A stretch of 64,000 bases of DNA from Candidatus Dormiibacterota bacterium (GTDB lineage Bacteria > Chloroflexota > Dormibacteria > CF-121), in contig DASZZN010000029.1 of the NCBI GenBank assembly GCA_035544955.1, positions 162,187 to 226,186 of the forward strand, read 5' to 3'. Positions 44,098 to 52,497 of the stretch are shown here, piece by piece. The first letter of the stretch is position 1. Each line of letters starts with the position of its first letter. The notes under the pieces are model-generated. The model saw nothing but the letters and a program-made list of their open reading frames with translations, did no database searches and was not told where the DNA came from. Position numbers and translations under genes: made by a program.

Positions 44098-45378
44098 TTA
44101 CGCGATCTGCTTGAGGAACGGCGCCTCGCTGCGGAAGGGGCCAATTACCGCCAGCTGCAACGCCTGGCTGAACAGCTCTTTGGCGATACGCATGACATCA
44201 TCCGCGGTAACTGCGTCGATCTGGGCGATATTCTCCTCGACGCCCTCGATCTTTCCGGTCAGCGCTTCCTGTCCGCCGTACCAGGTGGCGACCGAGTTGG
44301 TGCTCTCCATCTGCAACAGCAGGCGGCCCTTGAAAAACTCCTTCGCCTTGGTCAGCTCCACGCTCTGGACTGGCTCGGTGCAGAGCCGGCGCAGCTGGCC
44401 GACGATGGCGCCGACCGCGCGTGCCGCCTGCCGCGGTTCCGTGCCGGCGTAGACACCCAGGACGCCGGTGTCGAACATTTTGTTCACGTAGGAGTGGACG
44501 TCATAGGCCAGGCCGAGCTTCTCGCGGACTTCGAGAAAGAGGCGGGAACTCATGCCCTCGCCGAGGACGCAGTTGAGGATGTCGATCACGTGGCGGTCGC
44601 GATCCATGTAGGACGGGGCGTGCACACCAAGGACGACGTGCGCCTGTTCCGTCTTCTTGGACTTGAGCAGGACATGCGGCTTCAGCCCATTCCCAACCGA
44701 TGGGAGGAATGCCGGTGGAGTGGCGCCGTTGCCGCGGGGCTTGAGGTACGGTTCGATCAGGCCGATCGCCTCCTCATGCGTGACCGGCCCGGCAATCGTC
44801 ACCACCAGGTTGCGGAGCAGGTAGTGCTCCTCGAGGTAGCGGGCCAGGTCATCGCGCGAGAGGCCGCGGACCGACTCCTCGGTCCCCCCCACGTCGCGGC
44901 CGAGCGGGTGATTGGGCCAGCTGATCTGCTCGAACAGACTGTGGACGTACTCCTGCGGGGAGTCCTGGTACATGCGCAGCTCCTCGAGGACGACCAGTCT
45001 CTCCTTCTCCAGCTCGACGGCGTCCAGCAGCGGCTGAAAGAGCATGTCGCCGAGGACGTCGATGGCCAGCTTCGCCTTGGTCTTGGGCACGCGCGCCCAA
45101 TACATGGTGAGCTCCTTGTCGGTGCCGGCGTTCAGGACACCACCAACCCCCTCGATCGCCTCCGCGATCTCCTTGGCTCCGCCGTAGCGAGCCGAGCCCT
45201 TGAAGAACATGTGTTCGAGGAAGTGGCTAATCCCGGCTTCCTTGTCAGACTCATACCGGGAACCGACCTTGAACATGATCGCCATCGTGATCGAAGGGCG
45301 GTCAGCCAGTTCGGTCGAAACGACTCTGGCCCCGGTTGGCAAGGTGGACAGACGATAGGGAGGACGAGCCTGGGGCAC
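44098..45378 (-). CDS. M16-family zinc peptidase (processing-protease-like)
   Basis: An insulinase-fold peptidase of 426 residues. The inverted zinc motif HFLEHMFFKGS (HxxEH) is near residue 53, with the distal Glu in EGVGGVLNAGTDKELT; the inactive C-terminal half is also complete (SSRLFLEVREKLGLAYDVHS). No signal peptide is seen, so it is cytosolic or released. I chose GTG 45378 because TATACT (45390-45385) lies seven bases upstream, giving a leaderless transcript; the frame stays open to 45444. Confidence 0.9.
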   Translation of the reverse strand: MPQARPPYRLSTLPTGARVVSTELADRPSITMAIMFKVGSRYESDKEAGISHFLEHMFFKGSARYGGAKEIAEAIEGVGGVLNAGTDKELTMYWARVPKTKAKLAIDVLGDMLFQPLLDAVELEKERLVVLEELRMYQDSPQEYVHSLFEQISWPNHPLGRDVGGTEESVRGLSRDDLARYLEEHYLLRNLVVTIAGPVTHEEAIGLIEPYLKPRGNGATPPAFLPSVGNGLKPHVLLKSKKTEQAHVVLGVHAPSYMDRDRHVIDILNCVLGEGMSSRLFLEVREKLGLAYDVHSYVNKMFDTGVLGVYAGTEPRQAARAVGAIVGQLRRLCTEPVQSVELTKAKEFFKGRLLLQMESTNSVATWYGGQEALTGKIEGVEENIAQIDAVTADDVMRIAKELFSQALQLAVIGPFRSEAPFLKQIA

Positions 45379-45384
45379 GATCTG

Positions 45385-45390
45385 AGTATA
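45385..45390 (-). promoter_or_regulatory. -10 element of the M16 peptidase gene
   Basis: TATACT on the minus strand, six bases from GTG 45378, again placing the transcription start at the start codon. No strong -35 is seen. Confidence 0.45.
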
Positions 45391-45474
45391 TCGTAGGGTT
45401 ACTCGCGCATCCTCACATTTCGACAGTGCCTCTGTGTACATCATGAGCGATACAATGTCAAGTAACAGGCCAAC

Positions 45475-45774
45475 GTGACGGAGCGTTTTGAATTCGGCCA
45501 GCGTCTGGATCGCCTCATCGGGCGGGTGGAGGCGTGGAATTATGCGGATTCTGACGCGGGTACGGGATTACCGGTAGAGGTCGCCCGCGAACTGAAGGCG
45601 CTGGCCGCGGCGGCCGCCACCCCGCGGCTGAAGCAGGGCGTACGCCGGGCCCAGGACGCGCTGGATGACGGCTTATCGGCGGAGGCGGTTGCGGCGGCGC
45701 TGTACCGGGTTCGAGCCGACTTAGCGGCAGGGGGCGCTCAGGGCGTCTCTCCGCCGCCCTCGCCCTCGCGGTAA
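45475..45774 (+). CDS. Hypothetical small helical protein
   Basis: 99 residues, mostly helical (FGQRLDRLIGRVEAWNYAD, VARELKALAAAAATPRLKQG, AQDALDDGLSAEAVAAALY), ending in a Pro/Ser tail. No known domain. GTG 45475 lies ~19 bp after a TACAAT (45451-45456), so the leader is short. It diverges from the M16 gene and its last 37 bp overlap jag on the opposite strand, so its reality rests on the promoter and frame. Confidence 0.5.
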   Translation: MTERFEFGQRLDRLIGRVEAWNYADSDAGTGLPVEVARELKALAAAAATPRLKQGVRRAQDALDDGLSAEAVAAALYRVRADLAAGGAQGVSPPPSPSR

Positions 45775-46523
45775 CCGGGCCGCCGCTCGCCGAAGCGGGG
45801 CCGATCGCCGAACCGAGGTCGGTCGCCATAGCGCGGGCGGTCGCCGTACCCCGTACCTTGCCGCGTGAGTGGCGGTGAGGGAGCCGGCACCGGGCGCTCG
45901 GCCGGCCGCCGGGCGGCCGTGACACCGTCCGGCAGGATGGCGACCCGCCGGTTGGGCTCTTCCCCCTGACTCTCGGTGCGGATGCCGGGCTCCTTCTCGA
46001 GCGTGATGTGCACGATGCGCCGCTCGTACGACTGCATCGGGTCCATCATCACGCGCTCTCCGGTGCGTCGCACCCGCTCCGCCAGCCGGAGCGCCATCTC
46101 CTTGACGGTTTCCTCGCGCCGATTGCGGTAGTGTTCGACGTCGACGACGAGGCGGCGGCGGTCGACGCGTCCCTCATTGAGGATGAGGTTGACGACGGTC
46201 TGGAAGGCGCGCAGCGTCTCCCCCCGCCAGCCGATCAGCAACCCCAGGTTGTCACCGGCGACATCGATCATCACCGGGTCGTCCGCCTTCTTGATGAAGA
46301 CCTGCGCCGTGATCCCCATCTTGTAGAGGAGCTCGGCTACCACCTGGCGAGCCTTGACGGCGTAGGTCTCTCGCTGCGTGACCCGCACCCGAGCCTGCTC
46401 AGGCGAATCCTCCAGCACCTCGACGTCGACGTTTTCCCGCGCCTCGTCGAGGTCTTCGAGGGCCTGGTCGACGGCTTCATCGACCGTCTTTCCGGTGATT
46501 TCCACGCTGTTACCGCTGTTCAT
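45738..46523 (-). CDS. jag: Jag / KhpB-like RNA-binding protein (Jag-N, KH, R3H)
   Basis: RNA-binding partner of the YidC/RnpA cluster. 261 residues: Jag-N (EITGKTVDEAVDQALEDLDE), a KH domain with VAGDNLGLLIGWRGETLRAF, and R3H (LAERVRRTGERVMMDPMQSY, ERRIVHITLEKEPGIRTESQ). The C-terminus is an Arg-rich disordered tail with repeats of the GDRPRF/Y type encoded by 18-bp repeats. It overlaps yidC by ATGA (46520-46523), so the genes are coupled. Confidence 0.92.
   Translation of the reverse strand: MNSGNSVEITGKTVDEAVDQALEDLDEARENVDVEVLEDSPEQARVRVTQRETYAVKARQVVAELLYKMGITAQVFIKKADDPVMIDVAGDNLGLLIGWRGETLRAFQTVVNLILNEGRVDRRRLVVDVEHYRNRREETVKEMALRLAERVRRTGERVMMDPMQSYERRIVHITLEKEPGIRTESQGEEPNRRVAILPDGVTAARRPAERPVPAPSPPLTRQGTGYGDRPRYGDRPRFGDRPRFGERRPGYREGEGGGETP
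45777..45848 (-). repeat. Tandem 18-bp repeats in the jag tail
   Basis: Four imperfect 18-bp units encode Y/F-GDRPR (the last GERRP) in succession, giving an Arg-rich low-complexity tail. Confidence 0.7.
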
Positions 46524-47350
46524 GCGGCTTTCCCCCTACGCAGGACCGGCGGCAAGGAGAGCGATCCCCAGCCGGTAATGAAGTATTGCTGACCGATGCT
46601 GAACAGGTTGCTGACCACCCAGTAGAGCGCGAGGGCGGTCTGGAATTGCAGCGAGATGAAGCCGATGAAGACCGGCATGATCATGGTCATGTTCTGCGTC
46701 ATGGCGGCCTGCGTCGGGTCCTGAACCTGACCGGGCTGCGTCATCATCTTGGTCTGCACGAAGGTCGTCAGGCCGGCGAGGAGGGGTAGGAGGATGGCCA
46801 GGGCGAACTGTCCCTTTTGCAGGGCGGTCTTGTCGAGGGAAATGCCCAGGAAGCTGAGATCGTGGATGTGGAGTGTCGAGTGGGCGTCCCGAATCACGTA
46901 GAAGAGGGCGATCAGGATCGGGGATTGGACGAGGGCCGGAAGACAGCCGCTCATCTGCGCGAGGGGGTTGATGTTGTGCTCCTTGTAGAGCGCCATCGTT
47001 TCCTGGTTAAGGCGCTGCGGATCCTTCTTGTATTGCTTGCGGATCTTGGCCAGCTCGGGGGCGATCCGCCGCTGCTCCGCTTGGACGCGACGCGAGGTCG
47101 TGAGCTGGTACTGGAATACGGGGGCGATGATCAGCTTGATAAGGATGGTCAGCAGGACGATGGCGATGCCGAACGGGCCGACGGCGTCGGCGATCGGGTT
47201 GCCGATGAGGATCGAAAGCAGCCAACCCAGAATGGCGTGGATCGGAACGCCGATGACCGTCCACCAGATCAGCCAGATGGGATGCCAGAGATCGCCGAGC
47301 GTGTCCCAGGGCTCGTGGCGGGTCGCCAGCAACGCGAGCAGCGACATCAT
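46520..47350 (-). CDS. yidC: Membrane protein insertase YidC (Oxa1 family)
   Basis: Inserts and folds membrane proteins with or without SecYEG. 276 residues and five core helices, without the large periplasmic domain of Proteobacteria. The conserved Arg lies in [20 protein letters not shown], and [20 protein letters not shown] and [18 protein letters not shown] are family hallmarks. It overlaps jag downstream and yidD upstream by 4 bp each, giving the rpmH-rnpA-yidD-yidC-jag order. Confidence 0.95.
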   Translation of the reverse strand: MMSLLALLATRHEPWDTLGDLWHPIWLIWWTVIGVPIHAILGWLLSILIGNPIADAVGPFGIAIVLLTILIKLIIAPVFQYQLTTSRRVQAEQRRIAPELAKIRKQYKKDPQRLNQETMALYKEHNINPLAQMSGCLPALVQSPILIALFYVIRDAHSTLHIHDLSFLGISLDKTALQKGQFALAILLPLLAGLTTFVQTKMMTQPGQVQDPTQAAMTQNMTMIMPVFIGFISLQFQTALALYWVVSNLFSIGQQYFITGWGSLSLPPVLRRGKAA

Positions 47351-47562
47351 GGCACGGGATCCCAGCCGCCGGCATGGAATGGGTGGCAGCGTGCGATCCG
47401 CTTAAAGGCCATCCCCCAGCCCCGCCACCAGCCATAGCGCTGGATGGCTTCGTAGCCGTACTGCGAACAGGTGGGGGTGTAGCGGCAGCCCGAGACCAGG
47501 CCAAAGATGGGGCCCAGCGTCACCCGATAGACGCGGATCAACGCGAGCGAGATCGCCGTCAT
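47347..47562 (-). CDS. yidD: Membrane protein insertion efficiency factor YidD
   Basis: 71 residues from ATG 47562, which overlaps the rnpA stop in ATGA. The conserved pattern is [35 protein letters not shown] and [18 protein letters not shown] small basic, membrane-associated helper of YidC. The frame is open to 47583, but the ATG at 47562 fits both homology and coupling. Confidence 0.93.
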   Translation of the reverse strand: MTAISLALIRVYRVTLGPIFGLVSGCRYTPTCSQYGYEAIQRYGWWRGWGMAFKRIARCHPFHAGGWDPVP

Positions 47563-47891
47563 GACCCCCACCCCTTGGCCCACAACATTTCCATCTCCTG
47601 GCGCAAGCGCGTGAATTCCGCGTCGACAGCACGAGACCGTGCCACGATTACAACGTCACGGCCGCCTTCAGCCCGCGTCACCAACGGCCTGACCAGTTCG
47701 CGCAAGCGCCGCTTGGTTCGATTCCGGACCACGGCGTTGCCCAGTTTCCGACTCACGGCCAGACCGACCCGGGGCCGGCCTAGCTCATTATCGCTTACGA
47801 ATAGGGCGAGGTACTCGGACGCCGCCCGGCGCCCGGAACGCAGCGTGCGGTCGAAGTCACCCGACCGGAGCAGTCGTGACCGCCGTTTCAC
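47559..47891 (-). CDS. rnpA: Ribonuclease P protein component
   Basis: The protein subunit that helps RNase P RNA process pre-tRNA. 110 residues, basic; [20 protein letters not shown] at the start, [20 protein letters not shown] (the RNR motif) and ELVRPLV. GTG 47891 is the start. It lies 15 bp after rpmH and overlaps yidD. Confidence 0.94.
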   Translation of the reverse strand: MKRRSRLLRSGDFDRTLRSGRRAASEYLALFVSDNELGRPRVGLAVSRKLGNAVVRNRTKRRLRELVRPLVTRAEGGRDVVIVARSRAVDAEFTRLRQEMEMLWAKGWGS

Positions 47892-47906
47892 CCGCGCGGG
47901 GCGTGA

Positions 47907-48062
47907 TTAGCGGTAGCGCCGGCTGGAGGTAGGCGTCAGCTGGTGGCGGCCCTTCAGGCGGCGGGCCTTGATCACCTTGACGCCGCCCGTGGTCGACATC
48001 CGGGCGCGGAAGCCATGGACCTTGACCCGCTGGCGCTTCTTTGGTTGGTGGGTACGTTTCAT
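47907..48062 (-). CDS. rpmH: 50S ribosomal protein L34 (bL34)
   Basis: 51 residues: [20 protein letters not shown], then [20 protein letters not shown] and [11 protein letters not shown]. The basic family pattern is plain, with a slightly longer C-terminus than in E. coli. It is first of the minus-strand rpmH-rnpA-yidD-yidC-jag cluster and divergent from dnaA, the standard origin arrangement. Confidence 0.96.
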   Translation of the reverse strand: MKRTHQPKKRQRVKVHGFRARMSTTGGVKVIKARRLKGRHQLTPTSSRRYR

Positions 48063-48143
48063 GCAGACCTCAACGTTTTTCGGCGCCTAACCTTACCATG
48101 CGGACTCGCCATGCGGGCTCCAACGTTCGTACGTAGTTTCGGA

Positions 48144-48172
48144 TTGCGCGCACGGAGGCCGTTTGCTATTAT
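48144..48172 (+). promoter_or_regulatory. Putative dnaA promoter
   Basis: TTGCGC (48144-48149), a 17-base spacer and TATTAT (48167-48172, preceded by TGC). Transcription would begin near 48179, giving a ~210-nt leader that contains the DnaA boxes, so dnaA is probably autoregulated. Confidence 0.55.
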
Positions 48173-48213
48173 TCCGCTGCCCTGGAGAGCTACGGCAAGT
48201 CCTAATCAACAAG

Positions 48214-48222
48214 TTATACACA
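48214..48222 (+). promoter_or_regulatory. DnaA box TTATACACA
   Basis: Exact match to TTATNCACA in the rpmH-dnaA gap. Confidence 0.75.
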
Positions 48223-48269
48223 TGAGGCTGGGGAGACCTCGATAGACTTCTCCACTGTTGTGGGAAGTT

Positions 48270-48278
48270 TGTGGATAA
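48270..48278 (-). promoter_or_regulatory. DnaA box TTATCCACA
   Basis: Exact consensus DnaA box on the minus strand, in inverted orientation to the box at 48214. Confidence 0.8.
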
Positions 48279-48388
48279 GCTCCGTCCTGCACACGCCGTC
48301 CATGGGCCTCGTTTCCGACTTCGCGGCCTGACGCGCAGCACCGGCTCTGCTCTCCACCGAAGTCGTTTATGCGCGCGTGGAGGAGTCG

Positions 48389-49744
48389 ATGAACGGGGAA
48401 CAGATCTGGCAGGCGGCGCAGGAGGAACTTCGGTTCCAGCTCAGTAAGCCAAGCTACGAGACCTGGCTGAAGAATGCCTCGCTCGTCGGCCGCGAGAAGA
48501 ATGCCTTCAAGATCGGCGTGCCGACCAAGCTCGCCAAGGACTGGCTCGAGGACCGCTACTCGGCGATGATCAAAGAGACGTTATCGGCGATCGTCTCCGG
48601 TGACGTGAGCGTCGCCTTCGAGGTGATCCCGGGTCAGACCGAAGCGGCCGCCGGCAGAACCGCGGTCGCAGTCGCAGAGGAGCCACGGCCCGAGGAAGAG
48701 GAGCCCGTCCTCCACGAGGCCTCGCAGCTGAATCCGAAATTCCAGTTCCAGCATTTCGTGGTCGGCAACAACTCGCGCTTCGCCCACGCCGCCTGCCGGG
48801 CCGTGGCCGAAACGCCAGCGAAGGCCTACAACCCGCTCTTCCTCTACGGCGGGGTCGGTCTGGGCAAGACCCACCTGATGCACGCCATCGGCCACGCGGT
48901 GCTGGAAAAGCACGCCCGCCGGCGGGTCGCCTACGTGACCAGCGAGAAGTTCATGAACGAGATAATCTCCTCGATCCAGGAAGGACGGATGAACGATTTT
49001 CGGACCCGCTACCGGACGGTCGACGTCCTGCTGGTCGACGACATCCAGTTCCTCGCCGGCAAAGACCGGACCCAGGAAGAATTCTTCCATACCTTTAACT
49101 CCCTGCACGAGCTCAACAAGCAGATCGTCATCTCGTCGGACCGTCCGCCGAAAGAGATCCCAACCCTCGAGGACCGGCTGCGCTCGCGGTTTCAGTGGGG
49201 TCTGATCGCGGACATCCAGGCGGCCGATTTCGAGACGCGCGTCGCCATCCTCAAGTCGAAGGTTGGGCCGTACGCGCGGCTGGTGCCGGAGGATGTGCTC
49301 TCCTTCATCGCCCACAAGATCCAGAAGAACATCCGCGAGCTCGAGGGTGCGCTCATTCGCGTGATCGCCCACGCGTCCCTCAACCGCAGCGCCGTCAACG
49401 TCGAGATGGCGGCGAAACTGCTGCAGGATGTCATTCCCTCAACCGAGACTCGGACGCTGTCGATCGATACCATCTCCCGGACCGTGGCCAGCTTCTACCA
49501 CATCAGCCTCGAGGAGATGAAGGGCAAGCGCCGCGACAAGCACATCGTCTTTCCGCGACAGGTGGCGATGTTCTTGATCCGCGAGGAAACGGCGTCGTCC
49601 CTGCCTGCGATCGGCCAGGCATTCGGAGGACGAGACCATACAACTGTTTTACATTCCTACGAGAAGATTTCGACCGACTCCAAAGAGGACCAGCGCCTCC
49701 AGGCCGACCTGCGAAAACTTCGCGAGATTCTTTATTCGCATTGA
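48389..49744 (+). CDS. dnaA: Chromosomal replication initiator DnaA
   Basis: Initiates replication by binding DnaA boxes and opening the origin. 451 residues from ATG 48389, with GGAGG five bases upstream (an in-frame GTG at 48377 precedes that site). Domain I is EQIWQAAQEELRFQLSKPSY; AAA+ Walker A is GGVGLGKTHLMHAIG; Walker B is DVLLVDDIQFLAG; the domain IV signature is GGRDHTTVLHSYEKI. It is followed by dnaN and recF. Domain II is short and acidic. Confidence 0.97.
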   Translation: MNGEQIWQAAQEELRFQLSKPSYETWLKNASLVGREKNAFKIGVPTKLAKDWLEDRYSAMIKETLSAIVSGDVSVAFEVIPGQTEAAAGRTAVAVAEEPRPEEEEPVLHEASQLNPKFQFQHFVVGNNSRFAHAACRAVAETPAKAYNPLFLYGGVGLGKTHLMHAIGHAVLEKHARRRVAYVTSEKFMNEIISSIQEGRMNDFRTRYRTVDVLLVDDIQFLAGKDRTQEEFFHTFNSLHELNKQIVISSDRPPKEIPTLEDRLRSRFQWGLIADIQAADFETRVAILKSKVGPYARLVPEDVLSFIAHKIQKNIRELEGALIRVIAHASLNRSAVNVEMAAKLLQDVIPSTETRTLSIDTISRTVASFYHISLEEMKGKRRDKHIVFPRQVAMFLIREETASSLPAIGQAFGGRDHTTVLHSYEKISTDSKEDQRLQADLRKLREILYSH

Positions 49745-49957
49745 GCCTGTGGAATAGCGCTGCAACGGACGTGGATACTGTTGGAATCGTCTTTGACTGG
49801 GGATACGCGCCCTGGGAGCGCACAGTTTTTGAAAGCTATAATTGGGCCGATTCGAACGCGAAAGAGGGGTTTTTCCCTGTTGTGCACCGCCCTACGACTA
49901 CGTCTCTTCTTTTAATTAAGGTCGTTGATTAACGGGGTCGTGTAGACCAGGAGCATC
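49745..49957. other. dnaA-dnaN intergenic region, AT-rich, possible origin unwinding element
   Basis: Contains degenerate DnaA boxes (TGTGGAATA near 49749, CGTGGATAC near 49772, TTGTGCACC near 49880), a TATAAT at 49837-49842 likely serving dnaN, and an AT-rich stretch (TTCTTTTAATTAA, ~49907-49935). This may be the second half of a bipartite origin. No gene is seen. Confidence 0.45.
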
Positions 49958-51073
49958 ATGAAGGTCACAGTCACCGCCGGAAACCTCGGACAGGGGTTGC
50001 AGGTCGTCTCCCGCGCCGTCTCATCGCGGACCACCCTACCGATCCTCAACAACGTCCTGCTGCAGACCGCCCAAACCGGGCTGCAACTGACGGCGACCAA
50101 CCTGGAGATCGGCATTCGGCAGGTGATCCCTGCCGAGGTCCAGGAGGAAGGTGGCATCACGGTGCCGGCGCGGCTGCTGACCGACTTCGTGACCTCTCAT
50201 CCCGATGAGCCGCTCTCCATGTCACTGGACAAGAAGACCCAGTCACTGGCCGTCAAGAGCAATCGGTTCGACGCCAACATCCGTGGCATCGACCCGGCCG
50301 ATTTCCCGCCGGTCCCTGCCGGCATGGATGGGCGCAAGATCAAAGTTGACCAGGCCGAGCTCAAAGATGCGATCGAGCAGACCGTGATCGCCGCCTCCAG
50401 CGATGAGGGACGCCCGGTTCTGACCGGTGTCTACGTGCACCTCAACGGCGGCAAGGCGACCTTCGCCGCCACCGACGGCCATCGCCTGGCGGTCAAGACC
50501 CTTGCGGTCGAGGCCGAACCGGGCGAGGGCGAGACGATCGTCATCCCGGCGCGCGCCCTCAGCGAGCTCAGCCGTATCCTCAAGGGAGGCGACGATGGCG
50601 TCGAGGTCACGGTCGGCGCACAGAAGAACCAGGTCTTCTTCAAGACGCGTGACGTGGAGCTGATGAGCCGCTTGATCGAGGGGACCTATCCCAACTATCA
50701 GCAGGTCATTCCAGGGCAGAGCACCACGACGATCACCAGCAAGACCCAGGACCTACTGTTCACCACCAAGATGGTCTCGCTCTTTTCCAAAGACGCGGCC
50801 AATGTCGTCAAGTTCAAGGCAGAGGGCGGCAAGCTGACGCTGACGGCTAATACCAGCGAGGTCGGGCAGAACGTCGCCGGTGTGGAGGCGAAAATCGAGG
50901 GGCAGGACCTTCAAGTCGCGTTCAACTCCAAGTACCTTCTCGATGTCCTGGCCATCATCGGCAGTGACGAGGTGACGTTGGGCTTCACCGGCCCGCTGAA
51001 CCCGGGCCTGATCAAGCCGGTAGGCAAGGACAACTACCTGTACATCATCATGCCGGTCAGAGTGGCGATGTAG
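49958..51073 (+). CDS. dnaN: DNA polymerase III subunit beta (sliding clamp)
   Basis: The processivity clamp. 371 residues with three similar domains: KVTVTAGNLGQGLQVVSRAV, LPILNNVLLQTAQTGLQL, SDEGRPVLTGVYVHLNGGKA then TFAATDGHRLAVKTL, and the C-terminal YLYIIMPVRVAM. ATG 49958 is preceded by CAGGAG. It follows dnaA by 213 bp and precedes recF by 16 bp. Confidence 0.97.
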   Translation: MKVTVTAGNLGQGLQVVSRAVSSRTTLPILNNVLLQTAQTGLQLTATNLEIGIRQVIPAEVQEEGGITVPARLLTDFVTSHPDEPLSMSLDKKTQSLAVKSNRFDANIRGIDPADFPPVPAGMDGRKIKVDQAELKDAIEQTVIAASSDEGRPVLTGVYVHLNGGKATFAATDGHRLAVKTLAVEAEPGEGETIVIPARALSELSRILKGGDDGVEVTVGAQKNQVFFKTRDVELMSRLIEGTYPNYQQVIPGQSTTTITSKTQDLLFTTKMVSLFSKDAANVVKFKAEGGKLTLTANTSEVGQNVAGVEAKIEGQDLQVAFNSKYLLDVLAIIGSDEVTLGFTGPLNPGLIKPVGKDNYLYIIMPVRVAM

Positions 51074-51089
51074 TCAGCGCGCAGACCGC

Positions 51090-52220
51090 GTGTTCCTGGC
51101 TAACGTCTCACTGTTCGACTTTCGCAATTACGCTGAGCTGGACCTGGCGCTGGAGCGCTCTGCCACGGTGTTCTTCGGCGGCAACGCGCAAGGGAAGACC
51201 AACCTCCTCGAGGCCGTAGCGCTCGCGGCCCTGACTCGGTCCCCGCGCACCCAGCAAGCCGCTGAGTTGGTGCGCTTCGGCCAGCCGGCCGCGCGCGTGA
51301 CCTGCGGCGTCCAGACCGACGCCGGCCTCAAGGAGTTGGAGGTGCGCATCGGCCTCAGTCCCGGCGCCGCCGGATCGCGGGCGTCTCGGAAGTTCACGGT
51401 CAATGGCATTGCCCGACGGTCGAGCGATATGATCGGGTCGCTTCGGGTCGTGCTCTTCTGGCCGGACGACTTGCAGCTGGTCAAAGGACCGGGCGAAGGC
51501 CGTCGCCGCTTTCTCAACACGCTGCTCTCGCAGATCGATCATGACCACGCGCGCGAGTTGACCCGTTACGGCCACCTGCTCGAGCAACGCAACGCGCTGC
51601 TTCGCGCGATCCGGGAGGGCCGCCAGCCGGCGGATGGCCTCGACGTCTGGACCACCGCGCTGGCCGAGTCGGGAGCGGCGATCATGGTCGAGCGGCAGCT
51701 TCGCCTACTCGAGCTGCAGCCGATCGCGGCCGCGTTCCACCGCGAGCTCAGCGATGACCGGGAGCGGCTCGAACTCCGCTACCGCCCCGCCGGCGCCCGC
51801 ATCGGCGAGGCGCCACTCGAGCTCGTCGTCGAACAGCTCAAAGCCGCCATGCGCGACGCGCGCGACGAAGAGATCGGGCGCGGACAGACAGCTGTCGGAC
51901 CCCAGCGCGACGATGTCGAGGTGTGGCTCGATGACCACGAAGCGAGGCTCTATGCCAGCCAGGGACAGCAGCGCAGTGCCGTGCTGAGCCTCAAGCTGGC
52001 GGAGCTGCACTATCTCGCCGAGGTGACCGGCGAGCAACCGGTGCTCTTGCTCGATGACGTAATGTCGGAACTCGACCCGACGCGTCGTGAACGCCTGCTG
52101 GCCGCGCTCGAGCCGGGGCCCCAGGCGCTCATCACTGCGGCCGACCTCAACGACCTGCCAAAGAGCATCTTGGAGCGCGCGGCCGTGTTGCGGGTCGAGC
52201 AAGGCGGGATCCATGCGTAG
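51090..52220 (+). CDS. recF: DNA replication and repair protein RecF
   Basis: SMC-like ATPase that loads RecA at gaps. 376 residues: FLANVSLFDFRNYAELDLAL, Walker A FFGGNAQGKTNLLEAV, the ABC-type signature region SQGQQRSAVLSLKLAEL and Walker B PVLLLDDVMSELD. GTG 51090 starts the chain 16 bp after dnaN. Its stop overlaps the DUF721 gene by 8 bp. Confidence 0.95.
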   Translation: MFLANVSLFDFRNYAELDLALERSATVFFGGNAQGKTNLLEAVALAALTRSPRTQQAAELVRFGQPAARVTCGVQTDAGLKELEVRIGLSPGAAGSRASRKFTVNGIARRSSDMIGSLRVVLFWPDDLQLVKGPGEGRRRFLNTLLSQIDHDHARELTRYGHLLEQRNALLRAIREGRQPADGLDVWTTALAESGAAIMVERQLRLLELQPIAAAFHRELSDDRERLELRYRPAGARIGEAPLELVVEQLKAAMRDARDEEIGRGQTAVGPQRDDVEVWLDDHEARLYASQGQQRSAVLSLKLAELHYLAEVTGEQPVLLLDDVMSELDPTRRERLLAALEPGPQALITAADLNDLPKSILERAAVLRVEQGGIHA

Positions 52221-52497
52221 CATCGGCGAGGCGCTGCCGAAGGCGCTGAAGTCGCTCGGCATTTCCCGGCGGACACGCGAGGCGCAGGCGCTCTGGTTGT
52301 GGCCGCAACTGGTCGGTGAACACCTCGCCCGCGAGACCCATGCGCTGAAGCTGACCGGCGGCACGCTGTTAGTGAGCGCCAGCAGTCCCGCGCTGGCGCA
52401 TCAGCTTCATCTCGAGCGCGGCATGTTGATCGAGCAGCTCAACGAGCGGATTGGCTCGCCGGCCGTCCGCGAGATCCACTTCCGGCAGTCCGGATGA
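52213..52497 (+). CDS. DUF721 (DciA-like) protein
   Basis: 94 residues: SIGEALPKALKSLGISRRTR, then LWPQLVGEHLARETHALKLT, LLVSASSPALAHQLHLERGM and IREIH-type end (VREIHFRQ). DUF721 includes DciA, the loader of replicative helicase in bacteria without DnaC, so a replication role is likely. ATG 52213 overlaps recF; the stop overlaps the helicase gene by 4 bp. A gene at this place after recF is common in Gram-positive relatives. Confidence 0.88.
   Translation: MRSIGEALPKALKSLGISRRTREAQALWLWPQLVGEHLARETHALKLTGGTLLVSASSPALAHQLHLERGMLIEQLNERIGSPAVREIHFRQSG

Larger units (their letters stand above)
48181..48376. other. Probable oriC region with DnaA boxes
   Basis: The rpmH-dnaA gap contains two perfect DnaA boxes of the TTATNCACA type: TTATACACA at 48214-48222 on the plus strand and TTATCCACA on the minus strand (TGTGGATAA at 48270-48278). 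A weaker TGTGGGAA lies between them (48259-48266). I see no long AT-rich unwinding element here; the dnaA-dnaN gap is richer in A/T. Confidence 0.65.
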
